DNA from: Aquibacillus sediminis
GTDB lineage: Bacteria > Bacillota > Bacilli > Bacillales > Amphibacillaceae
Direction of reading: 5' to 3'
Assembly: GCF_005870085.1 (NCBI RefSeq)
Contig: NZ_SZNM01000028.1
Coordinates: forward strand, 1-46,283
Length of the DNA stretch: 46,283 nt
A program made the translations under genes and the position numbers. Below are positions 37,978-46,230 of this stretch, piece after piece. How positions within the stretch are numbered: the first letter of the stretch is position 1; each line of letters starts with the position of its first letter. The notes under the pieces are model-generated. The model was not told the DNA's origin and did not search any database. It saw only the letters and a program-made list of their open reading frames with translations.

Positions 37978-39034
37978 GGACTTTCTCCTTTTCTTTCAGT
38001 TTTATAGTAGGCTTTTTTCTTATTCTAGAGAATACTAACTGATCAATCCATTTAAAGAGTGCTACTACAATCCCTTCCGGAACAAAGAGAATAACTAATA
38101 CCAACCCTAAACCTAAAATGACTAGAGCATATTCACTACCACTAGCAGATAAACTTTGGGAGAACCAATAATAAGCAATGGTGAATATGACAGACGCAGT
38201 AATATTTTTTCTTCCAGCAGCTGCAACCAAGACAACCGGTAAAGTAGCGGCTGTCAACCCGAACGAAGAAGGTGTTATATAACTACCCCATGTTGCATAT
38301 AAAATACCGCTTAGAGATGCAAGACCTCCACCTATCGCAAAAATAGTGGTTTGATATTTGGGAACATTATATCCAAAAAGCTTTGTTCGTTCACGATTTT
38401 CTCTAATTGCTATTGCTGTATATCCAAATTTTGAAATGCCTAAATATCTTAGACCTACATAAACAACAAGTAAGATAAAAAGAATAAAGTAGTAGAAATT
38501 AATTCCTGTTAACATAAAGGAACCAAAGGAAATGGTTGGTATCCCATCTATTCCATTAAAACCACCAAGACCAATTTCTCCAATCTTCCACTCTGAACCA
38601 GCTGTTTGCCCCATAAAAGTTTCGAGAACAACGGTTAGACAGAGAGTAATCAGACCAACAAATACATCATTAACACCACCATAGAACATAAAATACCCTA
38701 ACACCCATGCTATTGCGGCTCCTACTAAAACCCCAACAATTAAACCAACTGGTGTGAAAGCAGAAATCCCTATGTTCATCGTTAATATGGCATAAAAATA
38801 ACCACCAATACCAAAAAATGCAGCTTGTCCAAAACTAAAAATACCGCAAAATCCCCAAATCAATGCAAGACTCATCGAAAGGAAAACCATGGATAAAAAA
38901 TAAGATAGATTTAAAACTTGATATGACGATACAAATAGCGGATAAACAAACAACCCTATAAACATGACGATCCCTACAATGTTCTCTGTATTTAATTTAA
39001 TTTTAGAAGTATTCATATTAAGCATCACGTCCAC
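37958..39034 (-). CDS. ABC transporter permease (UrtC/LivM type)
   Basis: A 358-residue membrane protein (ATG alternatives at 39025 and 39016) with about ten helices. The conserved LivM region AIRENRERTKLFGYNVPKYQ TTIFAI, followed by ASLSGILYATWGSYITPSS, marks the permease loop that contacts the ATPase. It overlaps both neighbouring genes, 17 bases with the LivH-type gene upstream and 20 with the ATPase gene downstream, so the three are translationally coupled. Confidence 0.9.
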   Translation of the reverse strand: MDVMLNMNTSKIKLNTENIVGIVMFIGLFVYPLFVSSYQVLNLSYFLSMVFLSMSLALIWGFCGIFSFGQAAFFGIGGYFYAILTMNIGISAFTPVGLIVGVLVGAAIAWVLGYFMFYGGVNDVFVGLITLCLTVVLETFMGQTAGSEWKIGEIGLGGFNGIDGIPTISFGSFMLTGINFYYFILFILLVVYVGLRYLGISKFGYTAIAIRENRERTKLFGYNVPKYQTTIFAIGGGLASLSGILYATWGSYITPSSFGLTAATLPVVLVAAAGRKNITASVIFTIAYYWFSQSLSASGSEYALVILGLGLVLVILFVPEGIVVALFKWIDQLVFSRIRKKPTIKLKEKEKVHGHSIN

Positions 39035-39893
39035 GCATTAATTTTTTTTCTACCAAACCTGAGAAACCTAATGGAATTAATCGAATAACAATGATAGCCA
39101 CAATCAATAATCCTAAACGACCATAAAAAGTTCCCCAAATCATATTTAAAGCACTATTGACAAAACCTAATACCCCTCCAGATAAGAAGGTTCCAATTAA
39201 TGGATTTGACCCACCTACAATTACTGTTACAAAGCTTTGCATGAGAAAACTATTCCCAAAACTTGGAGAAACAGCCATGGTTGGAGCATAAAGTCCACCT
39301 GTTAGCCCAGCAAATGCTGCACCTAGCATAAAAGTCAATGAGTACACTTTGTTTGTATTGACTCCTAAACTTCTTGCAATTTCTTGGCTTTGCATGGTTG
39401 CTCTTGATTGTAATCCGAATTTGGTATGCATAAACACCCAATATATTACACCTAAGACAGCAATAGCGATTACGAATAGTAAGATACGGTATACCGAATA
39501 ATTTTCCCCTCCAATAGACAAAGAGCCTAACGGCGTCCCTACACCCTGAATAGATGGGCCAAAGATAATTAACATTCCTTGTGCCATAATCATACTAATC
39601 CCCCACGTTGCAACTACTGAGTCTAGTGTTCTTCCATACAATTTAGAAATGATTAATCGGTCAATTATAAATCCATAGATTCCAACGAGTAAGGCACTCA
39701 GTGCAATCGATATAAATAAAGGAATCCCAGCCATTGTTGCAAGTGTTGTTATATAAGCGCCTAACATAATGAATTCTCCATGGGCTAAATTAATGATACC
39801 CATCATTCCAAAAATGACAGCAAGCCCAATCGCTGCTAGGATTAAAAAAGCAAAGTTATCCATATATTGATAAATGAATCCAAAAATGCTCAT
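39018..39893 (-). CDS. ABC transporter permease (UrtB/LivH type)
   Basis: A 291-residue membrane protein with the LivH/UrtB pattern: IINLAHGEFIMLGAYITTLA near residue 33, ATMQSQEIARSLGVNTNKVY (cytoplasmic ATPase-contact loop), LTGGLYAPTMAVSPSFG and FVTVIVGGSNPLIGTFLSGG. AGGAGTGCAG precedes ATG 39893. The hairpin at 39942-39988 separates it from the binding-protein gene. Confidence 0.92.
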   Translation of the reverse strand: MSIFGFIYQYMDNFAFLILAAIGLAVIFGMMGIINLAHGEFIMLGAYITTLATMAGIPLFISIALSALLVGIYGFIIDRLIISKLYGRTLDSVVATWGISMIMAQGMLIIFGPSIQGVGTPLGSLSIGGENYSVYRILLFVIAIAVLGVIYWVFMHTKFGLQSRATMQSQEIARSLGVNTNKVYSLTFMLGAAFAGLTGGLYAPTMAVSPSFGNSFLMQSFVTVIVGGSNPLIGTFLSGGVLGFVNSALNMIWGTFYGRLGLLIVAIIVIRLIPLGFSGLVEKKLMRGRDA

Positions 39894-39941
39894 AGCTGCA
39901 CTCCTTTCAAAAGATTATTTTTTATTTTTGTAGGAAATAAG

Positions 39942-39988
39942 GTTGAAAGAAGAAGATGAAATAGCAATAGTCACCTTCTTCTTTCAAC
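39942..39988. terminator. Intercistronic hairpin after the binding-protein gene
   Basis: GTTGAAAGAAGAAG (39942-39955) pairs perfectly with CTTCTTCTTTCAAC (39975-39988), 14 base pairs. There is no strong T-run on the minus strand, so it is probably an RNA-stabilising or attenuating element that makes the binding protein more abundant than the membrane subunits. Confidence 0.7.
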
Positions 39989-39991
39989 TGA

Positions 39992-41245
39992 TTAATCTAT
40001 TGGTGTATATTGACTAAAGTCATCCTTTTCTGCTAGGTTTACACCTTTTTCAGTTGAAAGCCAATATGGCTCCACTGCTTCCCACTTTCTAGGGAATGTA
40101 ATGTTATGTTCTTTGTCACTATAAGCAAGATAGACATCTCTAATAGCATGGTGTGTAGCCGGATCTATGGTTACGGGACCAGCTGGACCATCATAAGTAA
40201 TACCACTTTCAAGCGCTTCAATGACAGCATCCGTTTCCGTTGTACCTGCTTGTTCTACTGCCTTAGCCCAAAGCTTAACACCACTGTATTGCGCCTCAGC
40301 TTCCATACCTACATATTCATCATCAGGAAATTTCTCATAGAATTTATCGACAAATTCCTTAGCAGTTTCATTTTCACTAGCTAATTCTTCCATGAAAGTA
40401 GCTGTGACGTACATGTTAGCTAATGCAGGTGCCTCGTAACGTAAATGTTCATACCCTTGAACCATATTTACTGTTGTTGCCATCGGAATGTCAGTATTTC
40501 CTTCTAATGCCCATTGGCCATAGAAAGAAGACTGTTCTTGACCAACAAGTAATGTAACTAAAACATCTGGTTTAGCTTCGTTAATTCGACTTATGGTACT
40601 ACCAAACTGTGATTCACCTAGAGGAATAAATTCTTCATTAACGATTTCTCCTCCTCGTTCTTCTACAATGGTACGGAACCAGTCAGCTGAAATTTGTCCA
40701 AAGTTATAGTCAGCTGAAATGGTATAAAAACGTGATCCATATTCCTCCATCATCGCTTCAACCAAAGTTTCGATTTGGTGTTCTGGAATTGCGCCAGTTG
40801 CGAATGTGTATTTACTTGCAACTCCACCTTCATATTGGTTGTTATAAAAATAAAGCATCTCATTTTTTTCCATAATTGGACGAATTGCTTCACGTGAAGC
40901 ACTTGAGTATGCACCCATTATGGCATCGACTTTATCATCTAAAATTAACTTTCTAGCCATCTCCTGATAGCGAGTATTATCAGATTGAGTATCAGGTGCT
41001 ATAATTTCGACTTCTTTTCCTAACAATCCACCATTTTCATTGATTTCCTCTACTGCAAGTTGTGTACCATGTAACTTTTGAACACCTACAAGTGAAAAGT
41101 CTCCCGATACATCTTCAAGAACTCCTAGCTTAATTTTTTCTTCGGATCCATCGCTAGCGGAAGAACCAGAAGAACATGCTGCAAGAAATAATGATAGTAG
41201 CAAAGTTAAAACCAAGAAAATATTACTATTTTTTAATTGATTCAA
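39992..41245 (-). CDS. Lipoprotein substrate-binding protein of a urea/amide-type ABC importer
   Basis: A 417-residue protein with a lipoprotein signal (LVLTLLLSLFLAACSSGSS, Cys 24 lipobox LAAC). The mature part is a Peripla_BP_5-type protein: IKLGVLEDVSGDFSLVGVQK, VEIIAPDTQSDNTRYQEMAR, VDAIMGAYSSASREAIRPIM, FATGAIPEHQ, EEFIPLGESQFGSTISRINE, and DGPAGPVTIDPATHHAIRDV. The pattern is that of UrtA/AmiC/FmdD-like proteins binding urea or short amides rather than branched-chain amino acids. Start is TTG 41245 with GGGGG upstream. First gene of the transport operon; the operator-like palindrome at 41313-41325 lies 68 bases upstream. Confidence 0.9.
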   Translation of the reverse strand: MNQLKNSNIFLVLTLLLSLFLAACSSGSSASDGSEEKIKLGVLEDVSGDFSLVGVQKLHGTQLAVEEINENGGLLGKEVEIIAPDTQSDNTRYQEMARKLILDDKVDAIMGAYSSASREAIRPIMEKNEMLYFYNNQYEGGVASKYTFATGAIPEHQIETLVEAMMEEYGSRFYTISADYNFGQISADWFRTIVEERGGEIVNEEFIPLGESQFGSTISRINEAKPDVLVTLLVGQEQSSFYGQWALEGNTDIPMATTVNMVQGYEHLRYEAPALANMYVTATFMEELASENETAKEFVDKFYEKFPDDEYVGMEAEAQYSGVKLWAKAVEQAGTTETDAVIEALESGITYDGPAGPVTIDPATHHAIRDVYLAYSDKEHNITFPRKWEAVEPYWLSTEKGVNLAEKDDFSQYTPID

Positions 41246-41289
41246 ATGAATAGCCCCCTATAAATTTTATATTTTTTTAATTCCAATAC

Positions 41290-41325
41290 TGGTCAGTTGG
41301 TTGGTTGGATGATTGGTCTGACCAA
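41290..41325. promoter_or_regulatory. Operator candidate TTGGTCTGACCAA
   Basis: A perfect 13-base palindrome (41313-41325), with a second half-site TGGTCAG at 41290-41296 and TTGG repeats between them. TGGT-N3-ACCA is the form bound by FadR-subfamily GntR regulators. It sits in the promoter region of the ABC operon. No clear -35/-10 pair could be fixed. Confidence 0.5.
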
Positions 41326-41482
41326 GTACTCCAAAAATAAAAGACCACCTCTTATTTCATCCCTCCATCCAATTATGGAATTACCTTAAGTACAAGCTAT
41401 CATAGCAATCACACGTTTTCTTTCCTTTTGAGAGATTATCTGACAAATTTTTTCAAAATTTAAAAAAATTTAAAACCGCTTT

Positions 41483-41516
41483 ATATAACCGCTATCAGTA
41501 ATGATAGCGGTTATAT
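41483..41516. terminator. Perfect hairpin ATATAACCGCTATC/GATAGCGGTTATAT
   Basis: Fourteen base pairs with loop AGTAAT, AT-rich ends. It resembles a terminator with symmetrical ends and lies upstream of the ABC operon promoter region. Confidence 0.65.
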
Positions 41517-41634
41517 TTATTTAATAAAAATTTTGAAATTATATATACTTTAATAGGGGTTTTTGGATTGTTTTCATAATTAAAAGTTCATACAATCTTT
41601 AAAATATGAAAAGGGATTATTTTTCTTTTTAAGC

Positions 41635-41665
41635 AAAAAAGCGAGGCCACTGACCTCGCTTTTTT
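41635..41665. terminator. Strong bidirectional terminator AAAAAAGCGAGG/CCTCGCTTTTTT
   Basis: AAAAAAGCGAGG (41635-41646), loop CCACTGA, CCTCGCTTTTTT (41654-41665). A textbook Rho-independent terminator on both strands. Confidence 0.85.
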
Positions 41666-41816
41666 GGATAGGATGTATCACTTTAATCCCGAACTAAATA
41701 ATGGAGCATTTAATCTCTAAACCATCCTGTTTGCTACTCATTATTTTATTATTTTCAGCACATGATGTAAGTGGTTTTCCATTTCACTGTAGGCAGCCAT
41801 AGGATCCTGATTACAT

Positions 41817-41850
41817 ACTTGACAGGGGTATGCTCACGCCCCTATATCTA
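41817..41850. repeat. REP variant (TTGACAGGGGTATGCTCA type)
   Basis: ACTTGACAGGGGTATGCTCA then CGCCCCTATATC. Same class as 1181-1214 and 33309-33337. The only REP inside the catabolic half of the window. Confidence 0.7.
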
Positions 41851-41880
41851 ATTACCTTTTTAACAGCAACTGATAGAGGA

Positions 41881-41921
41881 GATAAACGAGCTTGGAATTT
41901 GAAACAAGTTCGTTTATTTTT
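41881..41921 (+). terminator. Plus-strand terminator-like hairpin
   Basis: ATAAACGAGCTTG (41882-41894) pairs with CAAGTTCGTTTAT (41905-41917) with one G-U pair, followed by six T. There is no plus-strand gene just before it, so it may be a relic of a lost gene. Confidence 0.6.
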
Positions 41922-42009
41922 TGCCTTTTAATAACAACGGTTAACCTTTTCTCACGGGCGGTGACAGCACCGTTCATTTATAACTAGTGCACGATTGCCT
42001 ATCGCACAA

Positions 42010-42038
42010 AAGGAGAATGCATCAATAACATTCTCCTT
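42010..42038 (-). terminator. Terminator of the symporter operon
   Basis: AAGGAGAATG (42010-42019)/CATTCTCCTT (42029-42038), followed on the minus strand by TTGTG; it lies 11 bases after the stop of the symporter gene. Confidence 0.75.
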
Positions 42039-42048
42039 CTAATATTAA

Positions 42049-43476
42049 CTAATTAACCTTTCTAGTTTCTGTTGTAGATAAATCTGAGGTATTTTTAGGT
42101 TTTGCAAGACTAATAGCTACAGTTATAACTAAAGACACTAATGCTCCAGTAGGTCCGGATAAGAATGGAGAAGGTAATTCAACCAAATTCATGGATGGAC
42201 TTAACAAGGCTGCAACTATAAATCCTCCTATCATACCTACAAAAGCACCTTGTGCTGTTGTCTTTTTCCACCATAATTCTAATAATAATGGACTTAGAAA
42301 AGCACCAATAATAAGTGATTGTGCAAGTGCCATGACGAGGAAAATTAATTCTGGTGGTCTTAATGTAATAATAACAGTTAATATTCCAATACTAATTACG
42401 ATCCATCTTGTAGCCTTTACAGATTTATCTTTAGGCAATTCCTTTTTGAAAATGATAGGATATAAATCACTAGTAATGGCTGAAGCAGCTGTAAGTAGTT
42501 GAGCATCAGTAGTAGACATTGCAGCGGCTATGACTGTTGCAACAAATAATCCAATCATAATCTTAGGAAACAACTGTTCTACCACTAAGAAAAAACCCAT
42601 ATCAGGATTAGAAATTTCAGGAACATTAGCAATTAAATATATACCAACAAAAACAGTTGCTAAATAAAATATGGAGAGATAGGTGATTGCTGAAGCTGAT
42701 GTTTTGACAGCTGTTTTTTCATCTCTTGCTGCACTATAACGCATAACAACATGAGGAGAACAAATAACCCCTAATGCAAGTAATAAGCCAAAACTTAAGC
42801 TAAAGAGTGGACCAGGGCCTCCCCAAATATTTAGTGAGATTGGATTATTCGATATGGAGGACGAGACTGTTTGACTCCAATCATAAGAAAAGATTACAAC
42901 TAGCCCTACTAATACCATAGTAGAAGTCATCATAAGATTCTGCCAAAAGCTAGTCGCAATCGATGCATAAGAACCGCCAAGAGCTACATATGCAATAAAT
43001 ACCAAACCTATAACTGTCACCGCTAGTTCATAATTTATACCTAGAACATATTGAATAGCAAATGCTCCACCCTGTATTTGGGCGATCATATAAACAAACA
43101 TGGTTACAACAGTAACAAGTGCTGCGACCACTCTTACCTTTTTATTGAATCTATTTTCAAAAAACTGAGGAAAAGTTAAAATTTCAGATTTTCTAATTTG
43201 AGGAGATACGAATACCATTGCGATGATAAATCCTAATAATAGTCCAAGATTCCCCCATAAAGCTGGGGCAATTCCAGATGCAAACATCAAACCAAGTATG
43301 CCTAAAAATCCACTTGTACTTGTATACGTGGATGCAAGAGCACCACCACCTAGCCATGCTGAAATAGATCGGTTAGCTACTAAAAAACCTTCTTCTCCCG
43401 TTCCAGCTTTTTTACGATAGTAATAACCAATGAAGATCATGATAGCTAAATAAATAATTACCATTGTTAAAATCAT
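42049..43476 (-). CDS. Sodium:solute symporter (SSS family)
   Basis: A 475-residue membrane protein with about 13 helices. SSS features include the early GYYYRKKAGTGEEGFLVANR, then LGGGALASTYTSTSGFLGIL, the Gly-rich YVALGGSYASIATSFWQNLM, and the sodium-site helix AATVIAAAMSTTDAQLLTAA. The family imports organic anions, amino acids, pantothenate, urea or related solutes with Na+. AAGGGG precedes ATG 43476. It follows a small two-helix gene and a nitrilase-type amidase gene, so it probably brings in the compound that the amidase hydrolyses. Substrate not deducible. Confidence 0.9.
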   Translation of the reverse strand: MILTMVIIYLAIMIFIGYYYRKKAGTGEEGFLVANRSISAWLGGGALASTYTSTSGFLGILGLMFASGIAPALWGNLGLLLGFIIAMVFVSPQIRKSEILTFPQFFENRFNKKVRVVAALVTVVTMFVYMIAQIQGGAFAIQYVLGINYELAVTVIGLVFIAYVALGGSYASIATSFWQNLMMTSTMVLVGLVVIFSYDWSQTVSSSISNNPISLNIWGGPGPLFSLSFGLLLALGVICSPHVVMRYSAARDEKTAVKTSASAITYLSIFYLATVFVGIYLIANVPEISNPDMGFFLVVEQLFPKIMIGLFVATVIAAAMSTTDAQLLTAASAITSDLYPIIFKKELPKDKSVKATRWIVISIGILTVIITLRPPELIFLVMALAQSLIIGAFLSPLLLELWWKKTTAQGAFVGMIGGFIVAALLSPSMNLVELPSPFLSGPTGALVSLVITVAISLAKPKNTSDLSTTETRKVN

Positions 43477-43497
43477 ACGTTTACCCCTTCCCCATTA

Positions 43498-43695
43498 TTA
43501 AAATTTAAATATTTTCTTAGAAATAAAGATTGCTAGAATCGCTACCGTTGGCTGTAAAAGCCATAACAAAAACAATGCAATTGGTAAACTCATAATCTGT
43601 AGATTAGAATTAGACAATAGACTATAAATTATTATTGAACATAGAATGAAAACCATAATCATTATAAGAGCTAATCCATATTTTGGTTTTTCCAT
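43498..43695 (-). CDS. Small two-helix membrane protein, symporter partner
   Basis: A 65-residue protein (MEKPKYGLALIMIMVFILCS onward) with two membrane helices and a basic end KKIFKF. Small membrane proteins often precede SSS symporter genes (for instance DUF4212, DUF997 and DUF3311 families) and probably assist them; this one does not clearly match any of those by eye. GGGAG precedes ATG 43695. An upstream in-frame extension to 43779 lacks a site. Confidence 0.65.
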   Translation of the reverse strand: MEKPKYGLALIMIMVFILCSIIIYSLLSNSNLQIMSLPIALFLLWLLQPTVAILAIFISKKIFKF

Positions 43696-43785
43696 TACAT
43701 TCAACTCCCATCCCTTATAAATTGAAAGTACAATCACTTTTTTTGTATGACAGCATCCGTTCCAGACACTGTCATACACAATAGA

Positions 43786-44877
43786 CTACTTCAAATAATC
43801 AGGTAGTTTTTCAGGCGCATTATAAATATCGTTATCTATAAATTCTTTAATTGATTCAAATGGGTCTCTTGCTTTTCTTGTTCTTGGCGATTCATTATTA
43901 AATTGATTACCTTTATAGATATCATTAGCATATATTTTTCTATATATATCATTTCTGAGAAGTGTTGGGAAGTTCCTGCTTGGATCGGTACGCCTTCTTC
44001 TAAGTTCTTCTAGATTTATAACCGAACTAATAATCCCTTCGCCTGCATGATCATCGTAAGCGGTTACAACTCCGTTATAGTTAACGATCATTGATTTTCC
44101 TGGAGCAAAGTTTTTAGGACGTAATCCTCCTGTTACTCCTCCCCAAGAAGCACCTATCAAATAACTTACATTCTCCCAAGCCCTCATTTTATTCATGGAT
44201 TGCCATATATTCTGCGGTTCTGACATTTGTGGGTCTGTTAATAATGGATGTAAAATAACCTCAGCCCCTTGTACACCTAAGGCTCTAGCAGTCTCAGGAA
44301 AATGACCATCCATACAAGTAATCGTACCAATTTTTCCGATTTCTGTATCAGTTACAGGAAAAAATGTAGATAAATCATCTCCATACATCTCAACATATTT
44401 ATCATAAACATCATGCGGGCTTACAGCTAACTCATAGTGTGTAGCCACAGTAATCTTGCGGTACTTATGGATAATTTCTCCCTTCGGATCCATGACAAAG
44501 TGAGTATTAAAAAAATAACCATCATCAATCCAATCTGGATCCCTTTCCAAAATACAGCCAGCGATATAAACCTTGTGTTCTCTTGCCTTATCCGCAAGTA
44601 AACACATTTCTTCCCCTTCAAAATCAATCAACACTTCGTTGACATAGTGATCATAAGACCAATGACCTTCATGTCCTTGAATAAAAAATTCTGGAAAAGA
44701 TATTAGCTTAATAGGTGCCCAATCACCTTCAAAACCTTCTTTTGCACTGGGCTGCACTTGTGGTGCAGCATCAATTAACTCTAAACATCTTTTTAAGTTT
44801 TTCATAATATCATTTCGTTTTTCCACTAACTTAATTTGTGGTTGAATAGCCACTGCTGTATATAGATCATATACCAT
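43786..44877 (-). CDS. Nitrilase-superfamily amidase/carbamoylase
   Basis: A 363-residue carbon-nitrogen hydrolase with the whole triad: Glu 63 (LISFPEFFIQG), Lys 141 (KYRKITVATHY), Cys 188 (GTITCMDGHFPETARALGVQ). An extra C-terminal segment of about 70 residues (RRTDPSRNFPTLLRNDIYRK onward) goes beyond the compact core, as in aliphatic amidase-like and formamidase-like subfamilies. ATG 44877 has AAAAGGAGGA six bases upstream; ATG 44883 would be too close. First gene of the amidase/small protein/symporter operon, driven by the promoter at 44933-44962. Cytoplasmic. Confidence 0.9.
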   Translation of the reverse strand: MVYDLYTAVAIQPQIKLVEKRNDIMKNLKRCLELIDAAPQVQPSAKEGFEGDWAPIKLISFPEFFIQGHEGHWSYDHYVNEVLIDFEGEEMCLLADKAREHKVYIAGCILERDPDWIDDGYFFNTHFVMDPKGEIIHKYRKITVATHYELAVSPHDVYDKYVEMYGDDLSTFFPVTDTEIGKIGTITCMDGHFPETARALGVQGAEVILHPLLTDPQMSEPQNIWQSMNKMRAWENVSYLIGASWGGVTGGLRPKNFAPGKSMIVNYNGVVTAYDDHAGEGIISSVINLEELRRRRTDPSRNFPTLLRNDIYRKIYANDIYKGNQFNNESPRTRKARDPFESIKEFIDNDIYNAPEKLPDYLK

Positions 44878-44932
44878 TCCCATTCCTCCTTTTCGATTAT
44901 CGGAATTACTTTCCTATAATTGGATTACATTT

Positions 44933-44962
44933 ATCTTAAATCACAATTATTCTAGCTGTCAA
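44933..44962 (-). promoter_or_regulatory. Promoter of amidase-symporter operon (TTGACA-N18-TAAGAT)
   Basis: On the minus strand, a perfect TTGACA (44957-44962), 18-base spacer, TAAGAT (44933-44938), 55 bases upstream of ATG 44877. Confidence 0.7.
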
Positions 44963-44990
44963 TACTTAATATTCTGAAAATAATAAAAAT

Positions 44991-45019
44991 TTGTTAATTA
45001 TTTTCAATTCATGTACAAT
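44991..45019 (+). promoter_or_regulatory. Promoter of iclR-type gene (TTGTTA-N17-TACAAT)
   Basis: TTGTTA (44991-44996), 17-base spacer, TACAAT (45014-45019), 59 bases upstream of ATG 45079. Confidence 0.65.
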
Positions 45020-45050
45020 ACTAATAAAGTTTGCTGTATGGTTTGTACAT
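45011..45050. promoter_or_regulatory. Inverted repeat ATGTACAA/TTGTACAT, operator candidate
   Basis: ATGTACAA (45011-45018) overlaps the -10 of the regulator gene, and TTGTACAT (45043-45050) lies 24 bases downstream. Perfect 8-base inverted copies in the divergent promoter region suggest an autoregulatory IclR site. Confidence 0.5.
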
Positions 45051-45078
45051 TAAATTTTTACGAAAATGAGGTATTCTT

Positions 45079-45834
45079 ATGAGTTCTAAAAGTTCCGGTT
45101 CTTTGGTTGCAGAGCGCACCCTGCAAGTAATTCTTCTGTTTCAAAACAATAGAAAGCTGAAACTTACTCTTTCTGAAATTGCTAATTCCTTAGAAATAAG
45201 TAGTGCAGCTGCACACCGTATTGTGTCCACACTTTGGGAAAAAGGGTTTTTATTAAGAGATGAATCCAAACGCTATATGCTAGGCACTATTTTCATTAAA
45301 TTAGCTCAAATGGTAGAACCTAATCTCAGAAGTATAGCTATGCCCATTATGAAAGAGCTGTCTGAACAAACACAGGAATCTATATATCTAAGTATTTCAC
45401 ATAATCCAAACTATTATGTCTTTGTTGATGGTGTAGAGAGTCCCCACCCTTTGAAGTGGTCTGTTGAATTCGGAAATCCATCATCAACGTATGCTGGTGC
45501 CGGGGGGAAAACACATCTAGCATTTCATGAGAAAGATAAGTGGTTGACCGTCATAAATCAAAACAAACTTAAGAGTTATACCAGAAATACAATAACCGAT
45601 AAGGATAAATTGATAAATGAGTTAGAGAGAATTCGCGAGGAAGGATATGCAATAAGCTACAGTGAGCGGTATGATGGTGTAGTAGCAATATCCGTCCCAA
45701 TACATAACTTTACACAACAATCAACCACTGCACTTAGTATTTTTATACCTGAATATAGATTTAAAGAAGAAAGTCTAGATAAGTATATTTTTGAACTGAA
45801 GAAAAGTGCTGAAGAGATAAGTTCTAAACTGTAG
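45079..45834 (+). CDS. IclR-family transcriptional regulator
   Basis: A 251-residue protein. The N-terminal winged helix (about residues 8-62) contains LTLSEIANSLEISSAAAHRI VSTLWEKGFL. The effector domain follows, with LGTIFIKLAQ, MPIMKELSEQTQESIYLSIS, SSTYAGAGGKTHLAFHE (equivalent of the GR..P.H..A.GKA motif) and REEGYAISYSERYDGVVAIS VPI near the end. IclR proteins respond to small catabolic substrates. The gene is divergent from the amidase-symporter operon with about 200 bases between, so it most likely controls that operon and perhaps the ABC operon. GAGG precedes ATG 45079. Confidence 0.93.
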   Translation: MSSKSSGSLVAERTLQVILLFQNNRKLKLTLSEIANSLEISSAAAHRIVSTLWEKGFLLRDESKRYMLGTIFIKLAQMVEPNLRSIAMPIMKELSEQTQESIYLSISHNPNYYVFVDGVESPHPLKWSVEFGNPSSTYAGAGGKTHLAFHEKDKWLTVINQNKLKSYTRNTITDKDKLINELERIREEGYAISYSERYDGVVAISVPIHNFTQQSTTALSIFIPEYRFKEESLDKYIFELKKSAEEISSKL

Positions 45835-45873
45835 TAAAATCACAATAAAAACGTTGCAAATCAAGTGTCAAAC

Positions 45874-45912
45874 GCCCACACCTATGGATTAGATGTGGGC
45901 ATTTTCGTTTTA
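45874..45912 (+). terminator. Terminator of the iclR-type gene
   Basis: GCCCACA (45874-45880) pairs with TGTGGGC (45894-45900), followed by ATTTTCGTTTTATTT. Confidence 0.75.
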
Positions 45913-46119
45913 TTTAGTTATATTACACACAATATCTTAATAGTCATCGTATTGCAATAACTAAGGATACGGTGAATTATCATTAAAATAGCTGGTCATT
46001 CAGTGGAACGGTATCAAAAAGTTACTCCACTCCCTAGCAAGCCATCTCCCTTACTTAAAAAAGCTTTCAAACTGTAAAAGTTGCACCTACACAAAAATCT
46101 TCCTTCGACAAAATTCAGG

Positions 46120-46134
46120 TTGTGACAGGCACCT
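46120..46134. repeat. REP variant GTTGTGACAGGCACC
   Basis: Shares GACAGGCACC with the element at 4527-4542. Only one arm is clear. Confidence 0.4.
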
Positions 46135-46167
46135 ATTATTAAATTTTGTAACAGGATGATTACGGCC

Positions 46168-46230
46168 ACGTGATTTTACCACCCTTGCCATGTTTTTTAC
46201 CAGACTTCGCCATGAAATTTACCACACAAC
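46168..46230. repeat. Three imperfect direct repeats, possible IS21-like terminus
   Basis: ATTTTACCACCCTTGCCATG, TTTTACCAGACTTCGCCATG and ATTTACCACACAACGCCA lie in tandem, about 22 bases apart. IS21-family elements carry such multiple transposase-binding repeats at their ends. No transposase gene is in the window, so this could be one end of an element beyond the right border or a remnant. Confidence 0.35.

Larger units (their letters stand above)
41326..42048. other. Intergenic region rich in hairpins
   Basis: It contains four hairpins (41483, 41635, 41881, 42010) and a REP variant (41817). A short coding-like trace on the minus strand at 41741-41813 reads DPMAAYSEMENHLHHVLKII and then stop; it may be the end of a lost gene. 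No other gene was seen. Confidence 0.55.

Noticed and set aside
41741-41813. Short minus-strand coding-like end (DPMAAYSEMENHLHHVLKII)
   Set aside because: Too short and without upstream continuation beyond the REP at 41817; noted only as a possible remnant.
42191-42502. Plus-strand frame of 103 codons within the symporter gene
   Set aside because: Antisense to a well-supported membrane protein gene; no independent evidence.
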